Shown here one piece after another: positions 52,567 to 61,988 of a stretch of DNA of 64,000 nt. Made by a program: the position numbers and the translations under genes. Source of the stretch: Saprospiraceae bacterium (GTDB lineage: Bacteria > Bacteroidota > Bacteroidia > Chitinophagales > Saprospiraceae); contig JADKBS010000001.1 in assembly GCA_016714985.1 (NCBI GenBank), positions 453,001 to 517,000 of the forward strand, written 5' to 3'. The notes beneath the pieces were generated by a model, which was not told the DNA's origin, made no database searches, and saw only the letters and a program-made list of their open reading frames with translations. Numbering within the stretch: the first letter of the stretch is position 1; every line of letters starts with the position of its first letter.

Positions 52567-53175
52567 TTGTGTGGAAAAATGATGGTCAGACAATGAACTG
52601 TTTCTTCAATTCCTGTTCAATTCACTAAAATCGTCGCATCGGTAATCTTATAGTCATCAGCCAGCAAAAGTGCCTTGCTACGCAACTTTGCTTTTTTGAA
52701 AACGAAGGAGCAGCTTTCATGGTAGAATGATGCAACTTCGTTGCCCAATCAGTCAGTTGAAGAATTATGGAAACAATTTGTTGAATCAAAAATCAATTAC
52801 CATTTTCTGTAATAAACGCAAAAAAGGCCCTTCAAAATTTGGAAGCGGGCGGCATGGCCTGTTTACTTTGAGGCGTTGGCAGGAGAGGTGGTCATGTTTG
52901 ATGTGGCATTTGGAGGCCTTGAATGGACGTGTGCAAAGTCGGCAAGATCACTCACAAGACCATCACCAATACCCCGGAACGGATGGGGGATTTTACGGTG
53001 GCGGTGTTGCTAAGGAGGGTGAGGGGGAGAGGAGGAATGCGGATAAAGAAAATCAGGCTAACTTTTGCGAAAGTGTTGAGGAGTAAAAAACGAAGGTTTT
53101 CGGAAATAAAACCTCAGCCACATTTCTAATTTTAAAATGTGACTTATTCAATATCTAAACAAAACATACCTAGCT
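52567..53175. other. Intergenic region without a clear gene
   Basis: About 600 bases. A minus-strand frame (52617-52740) encodes EVASFYHESCSFVFKKAKLR then KALLLADDYKITDATILVN and could be the end of a disrupted gene. Two plus-strand frames (52727-53086 and 52923-53129) have no family match. Nothing else was recognised. Confidence 0.4.
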
Positions 53176-55219
53176 ATGCGAATCACTATTGCCTTTATCT
53201 TTTTTATCTTCACCCATACGCTATCAAAAACCCAAACAACGGCTGACCCTAACCCCATTGGTCATAAACATTACACTGATGTAAAAATTGACTTATATAA
53301 CAAGATATTACTTGACAATCGATATTTACCTTTTGATGTTCCATTTTATTTTACGGGGGAAGTCAATAAATCGATTATCGGAATTGAAGCCAAATACTGG
53401 TGCATTGGATGTGTCGATACATTTATCAATAATTGGAATCGAGCCCCGGAGATTCTGAAAACCAAAGAAAGCGGCGACAAATTCTATCTATTAATTGACA
53501 ACCCTTTAAAGCCGGATAAACAATATCAGTTCGATTTCGGCATCCAATACAATATCGATTCAATCGACAGGGTACACATTCTTGACCTTGCCGAGCAGTA
53601 TTTATATGATGTCAACGAATTGAAATACCTGAGTATTCAGGTGTTTAATGATTTTAGAACTGGAAGGTTCATTAATCAGATTGGCGCTTTTTTGCAAAGC
53701 AATACCCATCCCAAAACCACACAGGATTCTCTATTGATTGACCAACTTGTCAGGGACACCAATTTTATCAGTGCCGTAAAAAATGACTTCCAAAGCCTGA
53801 AAGGCAGTTCAAATCCGACAAGTATAATAGCCACGCAACTCCCCAACATCATTTCCCGTTTTGGTATATCAGGTACACCGCCGGTGGATTCAGCATTAGC
53901 CAACTACTATAGAAATTACATCCAGGCCAGCGATTTCCTGATTTATGAAAACCTACTCCGGGATGTGATATTCTACTATTTTTCTGATAATTTCCCTAGA
54001 TTCCAACAGCAGATTTCTGACTATTTCGGTTTTAAATACGGCAATCTCCAAAATTCGCCTATCATATCTGCTGACTTGATTTGGGATTATTTGTTCAGTC
54101 CTGGGTTCAGCGTAGTGTCATCCAAGATATCTGCTCAAATTGGTGCGATTCAAGATCGCATTGCATCCATGAATAGATTCCAACAGATGGGCCCCGGGTA
54201 TTATGCCTCTTACCTGAAAAATGTATTAGGGGACACAGATTTCCTAGACACCCTGAAAAAGTTTGATTTAGAGAAATACAACCCGCTTGAACCTGATTTT
54301 AACCAGATCTGTACGCCTACATGACCGGGCGGTACAAGACTCATTAAACGTAAATCATGTACTATTTATAAATTATTCCTTCGAAGATGCGATTTTCAAC
54401 GGTCTATATGAAATTAGTCTAGAAGATTTCAAAAAATTCCCGGTCAATACCATCAATTACTCCAACGATGTGCTATCCGACCTTGATGCCCAGTTAAAAA
54501 ATTTGGATTCCAACCTTTTGTTTTTTAACGCCCTGCTGCAATTGAGTTACAACCACGGGGTCAAAAAAGAAACCATAAAAAAATTAGAGCAAATCAGACA
54601 ACAATTCATCATTGCCGCCCAACTCTTGAACAATCTGAATGATTGGAATAACAGTATCGCGAAAGAATTGTCAAAAGCATTTGAAACCGAGATTAATCGG
54701 CTTACAGGTCTGACGAGTACAGAATCACCTCAAACGACTACTGCTGATTTCCTCACCCGAGCTGAATACTACATATCTGGCGATTTAGGTCTTACTCTTA
54801 ATTGTTTCTCCGTGGGATCGAACTATTCCAGCGCAATAGCGCCTTATTTCGGTGTGAATTTCAATCTTAACCCAATAAATAGACAGGCGCGGTATAGTAT
54901 TTTTGACAAAAATAAGCCCTTTTTTAAGTCTATATCTCTTATGATGGGCATTACTATTGCCGACGAATTTAAAGATGGTAAAAGGGAGAACCTGCTGCCT
55001 GGCATCAACGGGAATTTCCTAATCGGTGGTGCTTTGCGGATAAGCGATTTTTCAAGGCTATCTGCCGGAACCGTCTGGTACAAGTATAAAAACAACAATC
55101 CGAATATCAAAAACCAACTGGTGGCTTCTCCGTTCATTTCGGTCTCGCTAGACTTAGATGTCAAAAAATTTCTGAAGAATTTTGGCAAGGTTATTTTCCC
55201 CAATGCCGAAATAAACTAA
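53176..55219 (+). CDS. Large exported protein of unknown function, probably one gene split by a frameshift
   Basis: Two overlapping frames. The first (53176-54324, 382 residues) has a signal peptide (MRITIAFIFFIFTHTLSKT) and is rich in Asn, Tyr and Ile; the second (54287-55219, 310 residues) has no ATG and begins within the first. The second ends in porin- or barrel-like strands (GDLGLTLNCFSVGSNYSS, SLMMGITIADEFKDG, FLIGGALRISDFSRLSAGTV). A one-base change in a T run near 54298 would join them into a ~680-residue envelope protein. The sequence is AT-rich compared with flanking core genes. No family recognised. Confidence 0.6.
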
Positions 55220-55227
55220 TACAAATT

Positions 55228-55953
55228 ATGAAATACTCACTACCCATCCTCGGCATACTTTTATTTTGTTTTCTCGGTTGCATTAGAGACTCGGATGAGT
55301 TTGATGTGAAATCCGTTTATGATTTCAGTGTTAACAACAACGATTCGCTCTTTGTAGAAAAGACGGTGTTGGTCGATATCAGTTTTAAAGAATTTGAAAA
55401 CGACATTGGGACAAATGTTGTTTTTTATTCAAATGCAGGCAAGTTTCTGAGCCTCGCAGGGGGTAACCAGCAAGACACTCTTACGGCCACCTTGGTTAAT
55501 AATTCGGCAAAAGCCCAGATTAAGCTGGATACTGTCCAAGGAGAATTTATTTTCAAGGTCAGCTTTTTTATAAAAAATGTTCAATATTTTGCTGAAAAAC
55601 TGGTTCAAGTTTATGCGCCTGCCCAATCTGTCATCTTAGAGCCCCAAACCTATGATATTTCTATTGACGGACCTGATACTTTGAAAAGAAATGAAATGCG
55701 TTTACTACGGCTCAATCTCGGAACATTCGAAGGGTTGAACAACCAGCAAGTCACGTTTTATACCACAGCGGGTTATTTCGCTGAAAACGGGCCGCAGGAA
55801 CGCGCACTTGACAGCATAAATACTGTCGTTATCGGCAATCAGGCTGTTTCCTTAATTAATTTAAGGGACACGAGCGGCGTCGTACTTTTTCGAAGTAGTT
55901 TTAAATACAACAACAAAGTATATTTAAAAGAATTTTACAAGACAGTTTATTGA
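55228..55953 (+). CDS. Lipoprotein of unknown function in the AT-rich island cluster
   Basis: A 241-residue protein with lipobox (LLFCFLGC18). It is beta-rich (SVNNNDSLFVEKTVLVDISF, ITLNGTFEGLNNQQVTFYTT-like strands); two similar halves suggest Ig-like folds. It follows the exported protein after 8 bases and was likely acquired together with it. Function unknown. Confidence 0.6.
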   Translation: MKYSLPILGILLFCFLGCIRDSDEFDVKSVYDFSVNNNDSLFVEKTVLVDISFKEFENDIGTNVVFYSNAGKFLSLAGGNQQDTLTATLVNNSAKAQIKLDTVQGEFIFKVSFFIKNVQYFAEKLVQVYAPAQSVILEPQTYDISIDGPDTLKRNEMRLLRLNLGTFEGLNNQQVTFYTTAGYFAENGPQERALDSINTVVIGNQAVSLINLRDTSGVVLFRSSFKYNNKVYLKEFYKTVY

Positions 55954-56250
55954 TGTATCCACATGTTACCAAGTTTTTGAATTATAAATTTTTATTACAT
56001 GGCTTAGCAATTTGAGGCGGATGGGAATGTAAGTCAGGGAGGGCTGGTAGTGTAAGTAGTATCGGATTTTAGAACAAATAGTTGCAATACAGCGAACTAA
56101 CGTTTCTTTATCAACCGCTTACTAAACGCGGCTGTACGACAAGGAAGCAATCGCTAACCAAATGCACACTGACAATTTTAGTCAAGTGGAATTTGTTACT
56201 GTCACAACTATAGCCAATGTCAAGCCTGTCGATTTAAACAAAATCGGCGA
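55954..56250. other. Intergenic region, no recognised feature
   Basis: About 300 bases between the lipoprotein gene and the thrA remnant. Moderately AT-rich. No gene, repeat or promoter was recognised. Confidence 0.4.
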
Positions 56251-56433
56251 CTCACCCCCCAGGTACCCCCCAATCCGCACCACCCCCGCAAACACCCCAG
56301 CCGCCGTCACCCCCGCCCAGCGCCAGGCCCACGCACCACGAGGGGGCGCTCCTTGTACCTCTCTGTTGTAAAAACTATCATGTTGTCGCTGCCACTCAAC
56401 GAATAGAACGGGTGCGAGGCGTCCACCCTGCGG
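56251..56433 (-). pseudogene. Truncated second copy of thrA 3' end, copy 1
   Basis: Minus-strand sequence encodes RVDASHPFYSLSGSDNMIVF followed by TTERYKERPLVVRGPGAG, nearly identical at protein level to the thrA C-terminus but differing at many third positions. A small shift follows, then AAGVFAGVVRIGGYLGG. It marks the left side of the RhuM cassette. Confidence 0.8.
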
Positions 56434-56568
56434 CATTCCCCCATCTTTTCGGAGTGGAAGATGTCATGCTGGCTGCTTGGGTTTGGGAATTCGAACATTG
56501 TGACGCAATGCTATTCTTCCCAAAAGCCGAACGGATACGTTTATACGCTGCAAACAAGAAAAAGCAAA

Positions 56569-57573
56569 ATGCAAGACAAAAACCCACCCAATATCATCAT
56601 CTACAACACCGTGGACGGCAAGGCCGCCGTATCGCTGCTGGCCAAGGACGGGCAGGTATGGATGAACCAAAACCAATTGGCGCAACTTTTTGACACCTCC
56701 GTTCCAAACATCAGCATGCATATATCCAATATACTGAAAGACAATGAGTTATCGGCGGATTCAGTTATTAAGGAATACTTAACTACTGCCTCTGATGGCA
56801 AGGAATACAAGGTGATTTTCTACTCACTCGACATGATTCTGGCCATTGGGTTCCGGGTCAGGAGCAAGCGGGGCACACAGTTCAGGGTGTGGGCCAACCA
56901 GCACCTGAAGGAGTTCATGGTGAAAGGCTTTGTCATGGACGATGAGCGGTTGAAAAACCCAGACGGCAGGCCGGATTATTTTGATGAACTGCTTGAACGC
57001 ATCCGGGACATTCGAGCCTCGGAGAAGCGCTTCTATCAGAAAGTACGAGACTTGTTTGCCCTCAGCAGCGACTACGACCCCACCGATAAAGCCACTCAAA
57101 TGTTCTTCGCTGAAACGCAGAACAAGCTGCTGTTCGCAGTTGCTGGTAAGACTGCTGCTGAAATCATCCTCTCCCGTGCTGATTCCAGCAAGCCGAACAT
57201 GGCCCTGACATCATGGAAGGGTTCAATTGTGCGGAAACAAGACATCTTCGTCGCCAAGAACTACCTCACAGCAGACGAGATAGACACCCTCAACCGCTTG
57301 GTGGTCATTTTCCTTGAAACTGCAGAACTGCGGGCAAAAAGCAGGCAGGATATCACCATGTCGTTCTGGCGGGAGAATGTGGATGGGATTTTGGCCTTCA
57401 ACGAGCGGCAAATTCTAAGTGGTACTGGCACTGTCAGCCATGCGGAAATGGAAGAAAAGGTGCGGGAAATTTACGGTCAGTTTGATGCACGGCGGAAATC
57501 AATAGATGCTGCCAATGCTGATAAGGCAGATATGGAAGCATTGGAAGCAATGATAAAGAACCGAAAAAAATAA
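56569..57573 (+). CDS. RhuM family protein
   Basis: The start chosen is ATG 56569 (MQDKNPPNIIIYNTVDGKAA); the frame begins at 56461 but without support. 334 residues. The N-terminal part resembles virulence protein RhuM with a helix-turn-helix-like region (MNQNQLAQLFDTSVPNISMH) and a central FRVWANQHLKEFMVKGFVMD; the C-terminal part is helical (SKPNMALTSWKGSIVRKQDI, KNRKK end). RhuM proteins occur on mobile elements, with unclear role. It is convergent with thrA. Confidence 0.8.
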   Translation: MQDKNPPNIIIYNTVDGKAAVSLLAKDGQVWMNQNQLAQLFDTSVPNISMHISNILKDNELSADSVIKEYLTTASDGKEYKVIFYSLDMILAIGFRVRSKRGTQFRVWANQHLKEFMVKGFVMDDERLKNPDGRPDYFDELLERIRDIRASEKRFYQKVRDLFALSSDYDPTDKATQMFFAETQNKLLFAVAGKTAAEIILSRADSSKPNMALTSWKGSIVRKQDIFVAKNYLTADEIDTLNRLVVIFLETAELRAKSRQDITMSFWRENVDGILAFNERQILSGTGTVSHAEMEEKVREIYGQFDARRKSIDAANADKADMEALEAMIKNRKK

Positions 57574-57583
57574 TGTGTACTCC

Positions 57584-57766
57584 CCTCAATTTCCCAAATA
57601 ACTCCCAATCCGCACCACCTCCGCAAACACCCCAGCCGCCGTCACCGCAGCGCCAGCGCCGGGGCCGCGCACCACGAGGGGTCGCTCCTTGTACCGCTCG
57701 GTGGTGAACACAATCATATTGTCGGAGCCGGAGAGCGAGTAGAACGGGTGCGAGGCATCCACCGCC
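57584..57766. repeat. thrA 3' end, authentic copy (reference for copies 0 and 1)
   Basis: The last ~180 bases of thrA are repeated at 56251-56433 (about this length) and the last ~50 at 49979-50031. The three copies delimit two stretches of accessory DNA. Confidence 0.75.
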
Positions 57767-60052
57767 CGCAAGCCGATGGTCGCTTCGTTGGTGGCCTTGT
57801 CGAGGCTGGCAATCATGCGCAGGGCCTTGCCTTCGGCGGCAGCGTCGGCGGCCATTTGCTCCGAAATGGGCGTCCGCTTTTTCCAGTTCCTCGAAGAAGG
57901 CATCCACGCTGGGGGCGTCTTGTGCGGCCTGTGGCAGGATGGACTCGATGCGAACGTCGGCAGCCTCCAGCGGAAGGCCCGCCTCACGGGCGAGGATGAG
58001 CAGCTTGCGGCGCACGTCGGCACCGCCGAGGTCGTCACGGGGGTCGGGTTCGGTGTAGCCGAGGCGTTTGGCCTCCCGCACGATGGCGCTAAAGCGGTCG
58101 CCCGGCTTGAAATTGTTGAAGATGAATGACATCGTGCCGGACAGCACCCCTTCTATTTTCAGGATGCGGTCGCCGCTCGTGATGAGGTCTTCCAACGTAC
58201 CAATGACCGGCAGGCCGGCGCCCACGTTCGTTTCATACAAAAACGGCACGCCACGGCGAGTAGCCACGGCCTTCAGGCGCTGGTACTGCTCGTAAGGGCC
58301 GCTAGTCGCCTGTTTATTTGGTGTAGAAATGCTGATGCTGCTTCCCAAAATCTCCTCATAAAACTGCGGCAATTCGGCACTCGCCGTGTTGTCCACGAAG
58401 ATGGAATTGCTCAGGTTCAGCCCCTTCATGCGCTCCACGAACTGGGGGAGGCTGAGTTTTTCGCCTTTTTCCGAAAGCAGCGCCTTCCAGTTGGCGAGGT
58501 CAATGCCGTCCTCGTCAAAGAGCATCTGCCTGCTGTTCGTCAGGCCGACGATTTTCAGTTCGAGGCCCCGTTTTTCCTTCAAAAATGCAGCCTGCTCCCT
58601 GATTTGCTCGATGAGCGTAGAGCCGATGAGGCCCACGCCGACCATGAACAGGTGCAGTTCTTTCGTGTCGGAGAGGAAGAATGCCTCGTGCAGGGCGTTC
58701 ATGGCCTTGGCCTCGTCAGCGGCTGCGACCACCACCGAGATGTTCAGCTCCGAAGAGCCTTGGGCGATGGCCACCACGTTCACGCCGTTCTTGCCGAGGG
58801 CCTGGAACATGCGGCCTGATATGCCGGGACGGTAGCGCATGTTTTCACCGATAATCGCTATCACGCTCAGGTTTTCCTCGATTTTCAGCGGTTCCACCAG
58901 CCCTTTCTCGATTTCATACTCGAACTCGGCCTCCACCTGCTGCTTCGCTTTTGCGGCCACCTCTGGCGGTATGGCAAAGGTGATGCTATGCTCCGACGAC
59001 CCCTGCGTAATCAAAATCACGCTGATGCCCGACTTCGCCAAACTGCCGAACAACCGCCCCGCAATGCCTGGCACGCCGAACATGCCGCCGCCTTGCAGCG
59101 TGAGCATTGCCACTTTGTTTATCGAGGAAATGCCGGAGACCGGATGTTCGCTCTGGCTGCTTTTTTCCGAAATATAAGTGCCCTCGAAATCGGGGTTGAA
59201 CGTGTTCTTGATGTAGAGCGGGATGCGCTTTTGCAGGGCCGGTTGCAGCGTCGGCGGATAAATCACCTTGGCCCCGAAATGCGACATTTCCATCGCCTCG
59301 GCGTAGGTCATTTTCGGGATGGTGAACGCCTTGCGCACCTTGCGGGGGTCGGCGGTGAGCACCCCGTCCACGTCCGTCCAGATTTCGATGCTCGCAGCAT
59401 CCAGCCCAGCGGCGATGATGGCGGCGGTGTAGTCAGAGCCACCCCTGCCTAGGGTTGTCGTTAGGCCATCCGCCGTGGAGCCAATGAAGCCCGTAACTAC
59501 TTGGATCTCAGGGTTTTCAGCGTAGTGCTTCGCAATGAGCGGGTAGGTGGCGGCAAAGTCCACCTTGGCATTGACGAAGTTATCGTTGGTCTTGATGACC
59601 TTGCGGGCGTCGAGGAAGCTGGCCGGGATGCCCGCCTGCCGCATGGCCGCAGCGATGATGAACGAAGAACTGCGCTCGCCGAAGCTCACCACATAGTCCA
59701 TCGTTCGGGGCGATGCCTCCCGCACGAGGAAAACGCCACTGAGCATATTGGCCAGCGACTGGTGGCTGCGCTCCATTTCCACCGAAATGTTCAGGCGGTC
59801 CGTGCCGCCCACGAGGGAGAAAATGGCGTCTTGGTGGCGCTGCGCAAATTTTTCAAAAGCGTCCCGCCAGCTTTCATCGCCAGCGGCAGCACGGCGGCTC
59901 ATGTCTAGCAGGCTGTCGGTGACGCCACTGAAGGCAGAGAACACCACGGTGAACTGGTCGCCCCGGTGGTGATATTTTTTCAGGATGCTGATGAGGCCCT
60001 TGATGCGCTCCGGCGTGCCAACGGAGGAACCTCCGAATTTGAGAACTTTCAT
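57586..60052 (-). pseudogene. thrA: Bifunctional aspartokinase/homoserine dehydrogenase I, with one frameshift
   Basis: The start is ATG 60052 (MKVLKFGGSSVGTPERIKGL). Order: aspartokinase domain (~1-300, FGGSSVGTPE, GRGGSDYTAAIIA), two ACT domains (~320-465), homoserine dehydrogenase (~475-815, LFMVGVGLIGSTLIEQI, GAGLPVIGTLEDLITSGD, EPDPRDDLGGADVRRK). Near 57869 a CCC run shifts the frame: the main frame runs on to 57434 without match, whereas one base less restores ISEQMAADAAAEGK and the normal end IGSYLGN at 57586. It makes aspartyl phosphate and homoserine for Thr and Met. The frameshift may be an assembly error. Confidence 0.88.
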
Positions 60053-60059
60053 ATTGATA

Positions 60060-60136
60060 CGGTGGACGGTGGACGGTGGACGGCCAACGGTGGACGGGGA
60101 GTTCCGTCTATCGTCCACCGTTGGCCGTCAGCCGTT
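60060..60136. repeat. GACGGTG heptamer repeat and inverted repeat upstream of thrA
   Basis: Three GGTGGAC units (60061-60082) lead into ACGGCCAACGGTGGACG (60081-60097), exactly complementary to CGTCCACCGTTGGCCGT at 60113-60129. It lies just upstream of the thrA start. Confidence 0.75.
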
Positions 60137-60218
60137 TGAAAAATCGGTTCTACGTGGTAAGGCGGGCTTGGTTTGACAAGTTTCTTTCTTTGACAAATAT
60201 TGTGGGCATTATCGAAGT

Positions 60219-60337
60219 GATAGATAGGTGATTGAAAAATAAAAAATTGAAATTTTTTTATTTTTCAATCACCTATCTATCAATATTATAGGTTGAAGAA
60301 AAAATTTTGAAGAATTTTTTCTTCAACCTATAATATT
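60219..60337. repeat. Two adjacent long hairpins
   Basis: The first pairs 60219-60246 with 60253-60281 (GATAGATAGGTGATTG arm); the second pairs 60282-60306 with 60313-60337 (AATATTATAGGTTGAAG arm). The stems are about 28 and 25 bp. No gene lies in the 60053-60420 gap. Confidence 0.75.
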
Positions 60338-60420
60338 GATTTTGGGAACTTCCACAGAAATTGTCAAAGCACTATAAATTTTTGAAAAGAAAGGCAAATA
60401 TATGGTGATTTAGTGCAAGG

Positions 60421-60993
60421 TCACAAGTTGCCGAGCAGGGCTTTCAGTTCTTCGTAACTGGCCAACTCACTCGATTTCTCCACTCGTTTGTCGCCTTTGT
60501 AAACGAGGGTAAAGGGGATAGCACCGTCCCATTTTTCACTCACCTTCCCAATCCAAGTGTCGTAGTCGAGGTCGCCGAGGGCGACGACGTTGCGCTGGAG
60601 GTTGCGCTGCGCAACGAATGGCACGAGCTTCCGAAGGAAGTCCTTGGGGAAGTCCATGCTCACAAGCAGCACCTTGATGGGCTGTTGCTTTGACTCCTCA
60701 ATTAGTTTTTCAAAAAAAGGTAGCTCCTCCACGCAGGGCTTGCACCAGGTTGCCCAGAAGTTGACGACGTAGGTCGTATCGTTGGCTTGGTGCAGCAGTG
60801 GCTCGAACTCGCCATAGCTCATGAAAACGGGAAAAGGAATGGAGTCCGACACCGCCGATGCCGTGCTGGCTGGCAGGGTAGTGGTAGGTGCTTCGGGCGT
60901 TTTTGCGGAGCAACCAACAAGGGAGAAGTAAAAAGTAAAAAGGATAAAGCAAAAACTAGGCAAGGCCCTGATTATGAATAGGTTGGATGTCAT
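60421..60993 (-). CDS. Thioredoxin-like lipoprotein (TlpA/ResA-type)
   Basis: A 190-residue protein with lipobox (SLVGC28). A thioredoxin fold holds NFWATWCKPCVEELPFFEKL with the redox pair Cys84-x-x-Cys87 and the WDGAIPFTLVYKGDKRV segment with the cis-Pro. It would reduce or resolve disulfides in the envelope, often for cytochrome c maturation, though no such genes are nearby. It is transcribed in the same direction as thrA, ~370 bases upstream of it. Confidence 0.9.
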   Translation of the reverse strand: MTSNLFIIRALPSFCFILFTFYFSLVGCSAKTPEAPTTTLPASTASAVSDSIPFPVFMSYGEFEPLLHQANDTTYVVNFWATWCKPCVEELPFFEKLIEESKQQPIKVLLVSMDFPKDFLRKLVPFVAQRNLQRNVVALGDLDYDTWIGKVSEKWDGAIPFTLVYKGDKRVEKSSELASYEELKALLGNL

Positions 60994-61289
60994 TTTGAAA
61001 AAGAAAAATGGTTGAACAGATATGCAATTGACCTGATTGTAACAGATTCTGGCGATACTCCTATTTTCCGATTGACGATTGTTGACTACATGATTGAAAA
61101 TAGTTGATATTATGTGAGAAGTAAAGTTTTTGATGGCTGATTTCAGCCATCAACCATACCAGCATCGGCCATTACTTCAAAAATCAACAATCATGTAATC
61201 AACAGTCGTCAATCGAATAACCACCACTACAATTCGGCGATAGTCAGCTATTAACAATCGAACAATTTAACCATGAAGCCATGTAGCCT
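60994..61289. repeat. Long-distance inverted repeat of GATTGAC-type units
   Basis: CGATTGACGATTGTTGACTA (61070-61089) is mirrored ~105 bases away by TCAACAGTCGTCAATCG (61198-61216). A short TGATGGCTGATTTCAGCCATCA palindrome-like stem lies between (61132-61153). No gene was found in this ~300-base gap. Confidence 0.65.
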
Positions 61290-61859
61290 TCACCTAAACC
61301 GCACCGCCATTTCCCGCCTGTCAATCGCCTCGTTGCCGGGGTCGTCGAAGAGGAAAAAGACGAAGACGGTGCCTTGGCCTTCCTTGCAGAGTGCGACCAT
61401 TTTGCAGATGGGCGAGTCGGCAAAGACGGGCTTGGGCGTAAAAATATAGGTCATGCCCCAGTCGGCGTTGAAGTCACGGCGCAGCGACTGGTCATCGGGC
61501 CGCAAGGCGGAGATGATGGCATCGTCGGCGTTGGTGGCCACTTGGGTCAGTGTTATGAACGTGGCAATATTCGGTGCCGAGGCCATATAGTCCTTCTCGT
61601 TCCAAGGCAGTACGTAGTAGCGGATTTCAAGGTTTTCGCTGCGGGAACGAATGGCGTACTGGCAGTTCAGGTACTGGTTTTCGAGCGGCTCGTAGTCCTT
61701 GTACCCGGCATCCAATGGCTCCATGAACTCCACACCCGCCCGTTGGAGCAGTTGTGCGAAACGGGCGGGCTGTTCGAGGTTTTGCGCTGGCAGGCATTGC
61801 GGCAGCGAGCAGAGCAAAACAGCCATAGAGAAGAAAATAATATTAGTTTTTAAGGCCAT
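61290..61859 (-). CDS. Exported protein of unknown function
   Basis: A 189-residue protein with signal peptide (~1-25, ending PAQ). The mature part (YKDYEPLENQYLNCQYAIRS, LRRDFNADWGMTYIFTPKPV, KMVALCKEGQGTVFVFFLFD) suggests a small beta-rich periplasmic protein. Not recognised. Divergent from the endonuclease gene. Confidence 0.65.
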   Translation of the reverse strand: MALKTNIIFFSMAVLLCSLPQCLPAQNLEQPARFAQLLQRAGVEFMEPLDAGYKDYEPLENQYLNCQYAIRSRSENLEIRYYVLPWNEKDYMASAPNIATFITLTQVATNADDAIISALRPDDQSLRRDFNADWGMTYIFTPKPVFADSPICKMVALCKEGQGTVFVFFLFDDPGNEAIDRREMAVRFR

Positions 61860-61917
61860 CCTTACGGTTTTATGCAGCTAAAATAAGACAGTTGTTGTGG
61901 AGAAAGGTTGGCTGCCA

Positions 61918-61955
61918 TCAACCTTATCAACTTTTATCAACCCTTATCAACCCAA
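61918..61955. repeat. TTATCAAC direct repeats upstream of the endonuclease gene
   Basis: Units CATCAAC, CTTATCAAC, TTTATCAAC and CTTATCAAC lie 34-70 bases before the start, without an obvious complementary arm. Confidence 0.5.
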
Positions 61956-61988
61956 CCTGCCTTACTTTTACCGCTCAAATCACACCCA

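Noticed and set aside
52727..53086. 119-codon plus-strand frame between the methyltransferase and the exported protein
   Set aside because: Composition is random-like, no family pattern, start inside unrelated sequence and overlapped by another frame.
56182..56436. Frame encoding an 84-residue protein opposite the RhuM upstream region
   Set aside because: It is the translation of a truncated thrA 3' end with a frame change, not a separate gene.
49979..57585. Typical tRNA-targeted integrative element or transposon
   Set aside because: No tRNA at the borders, no integrase, recombinase or transposase gene, and no terminal inverted repeats; only the thrA end copies mark the limits.
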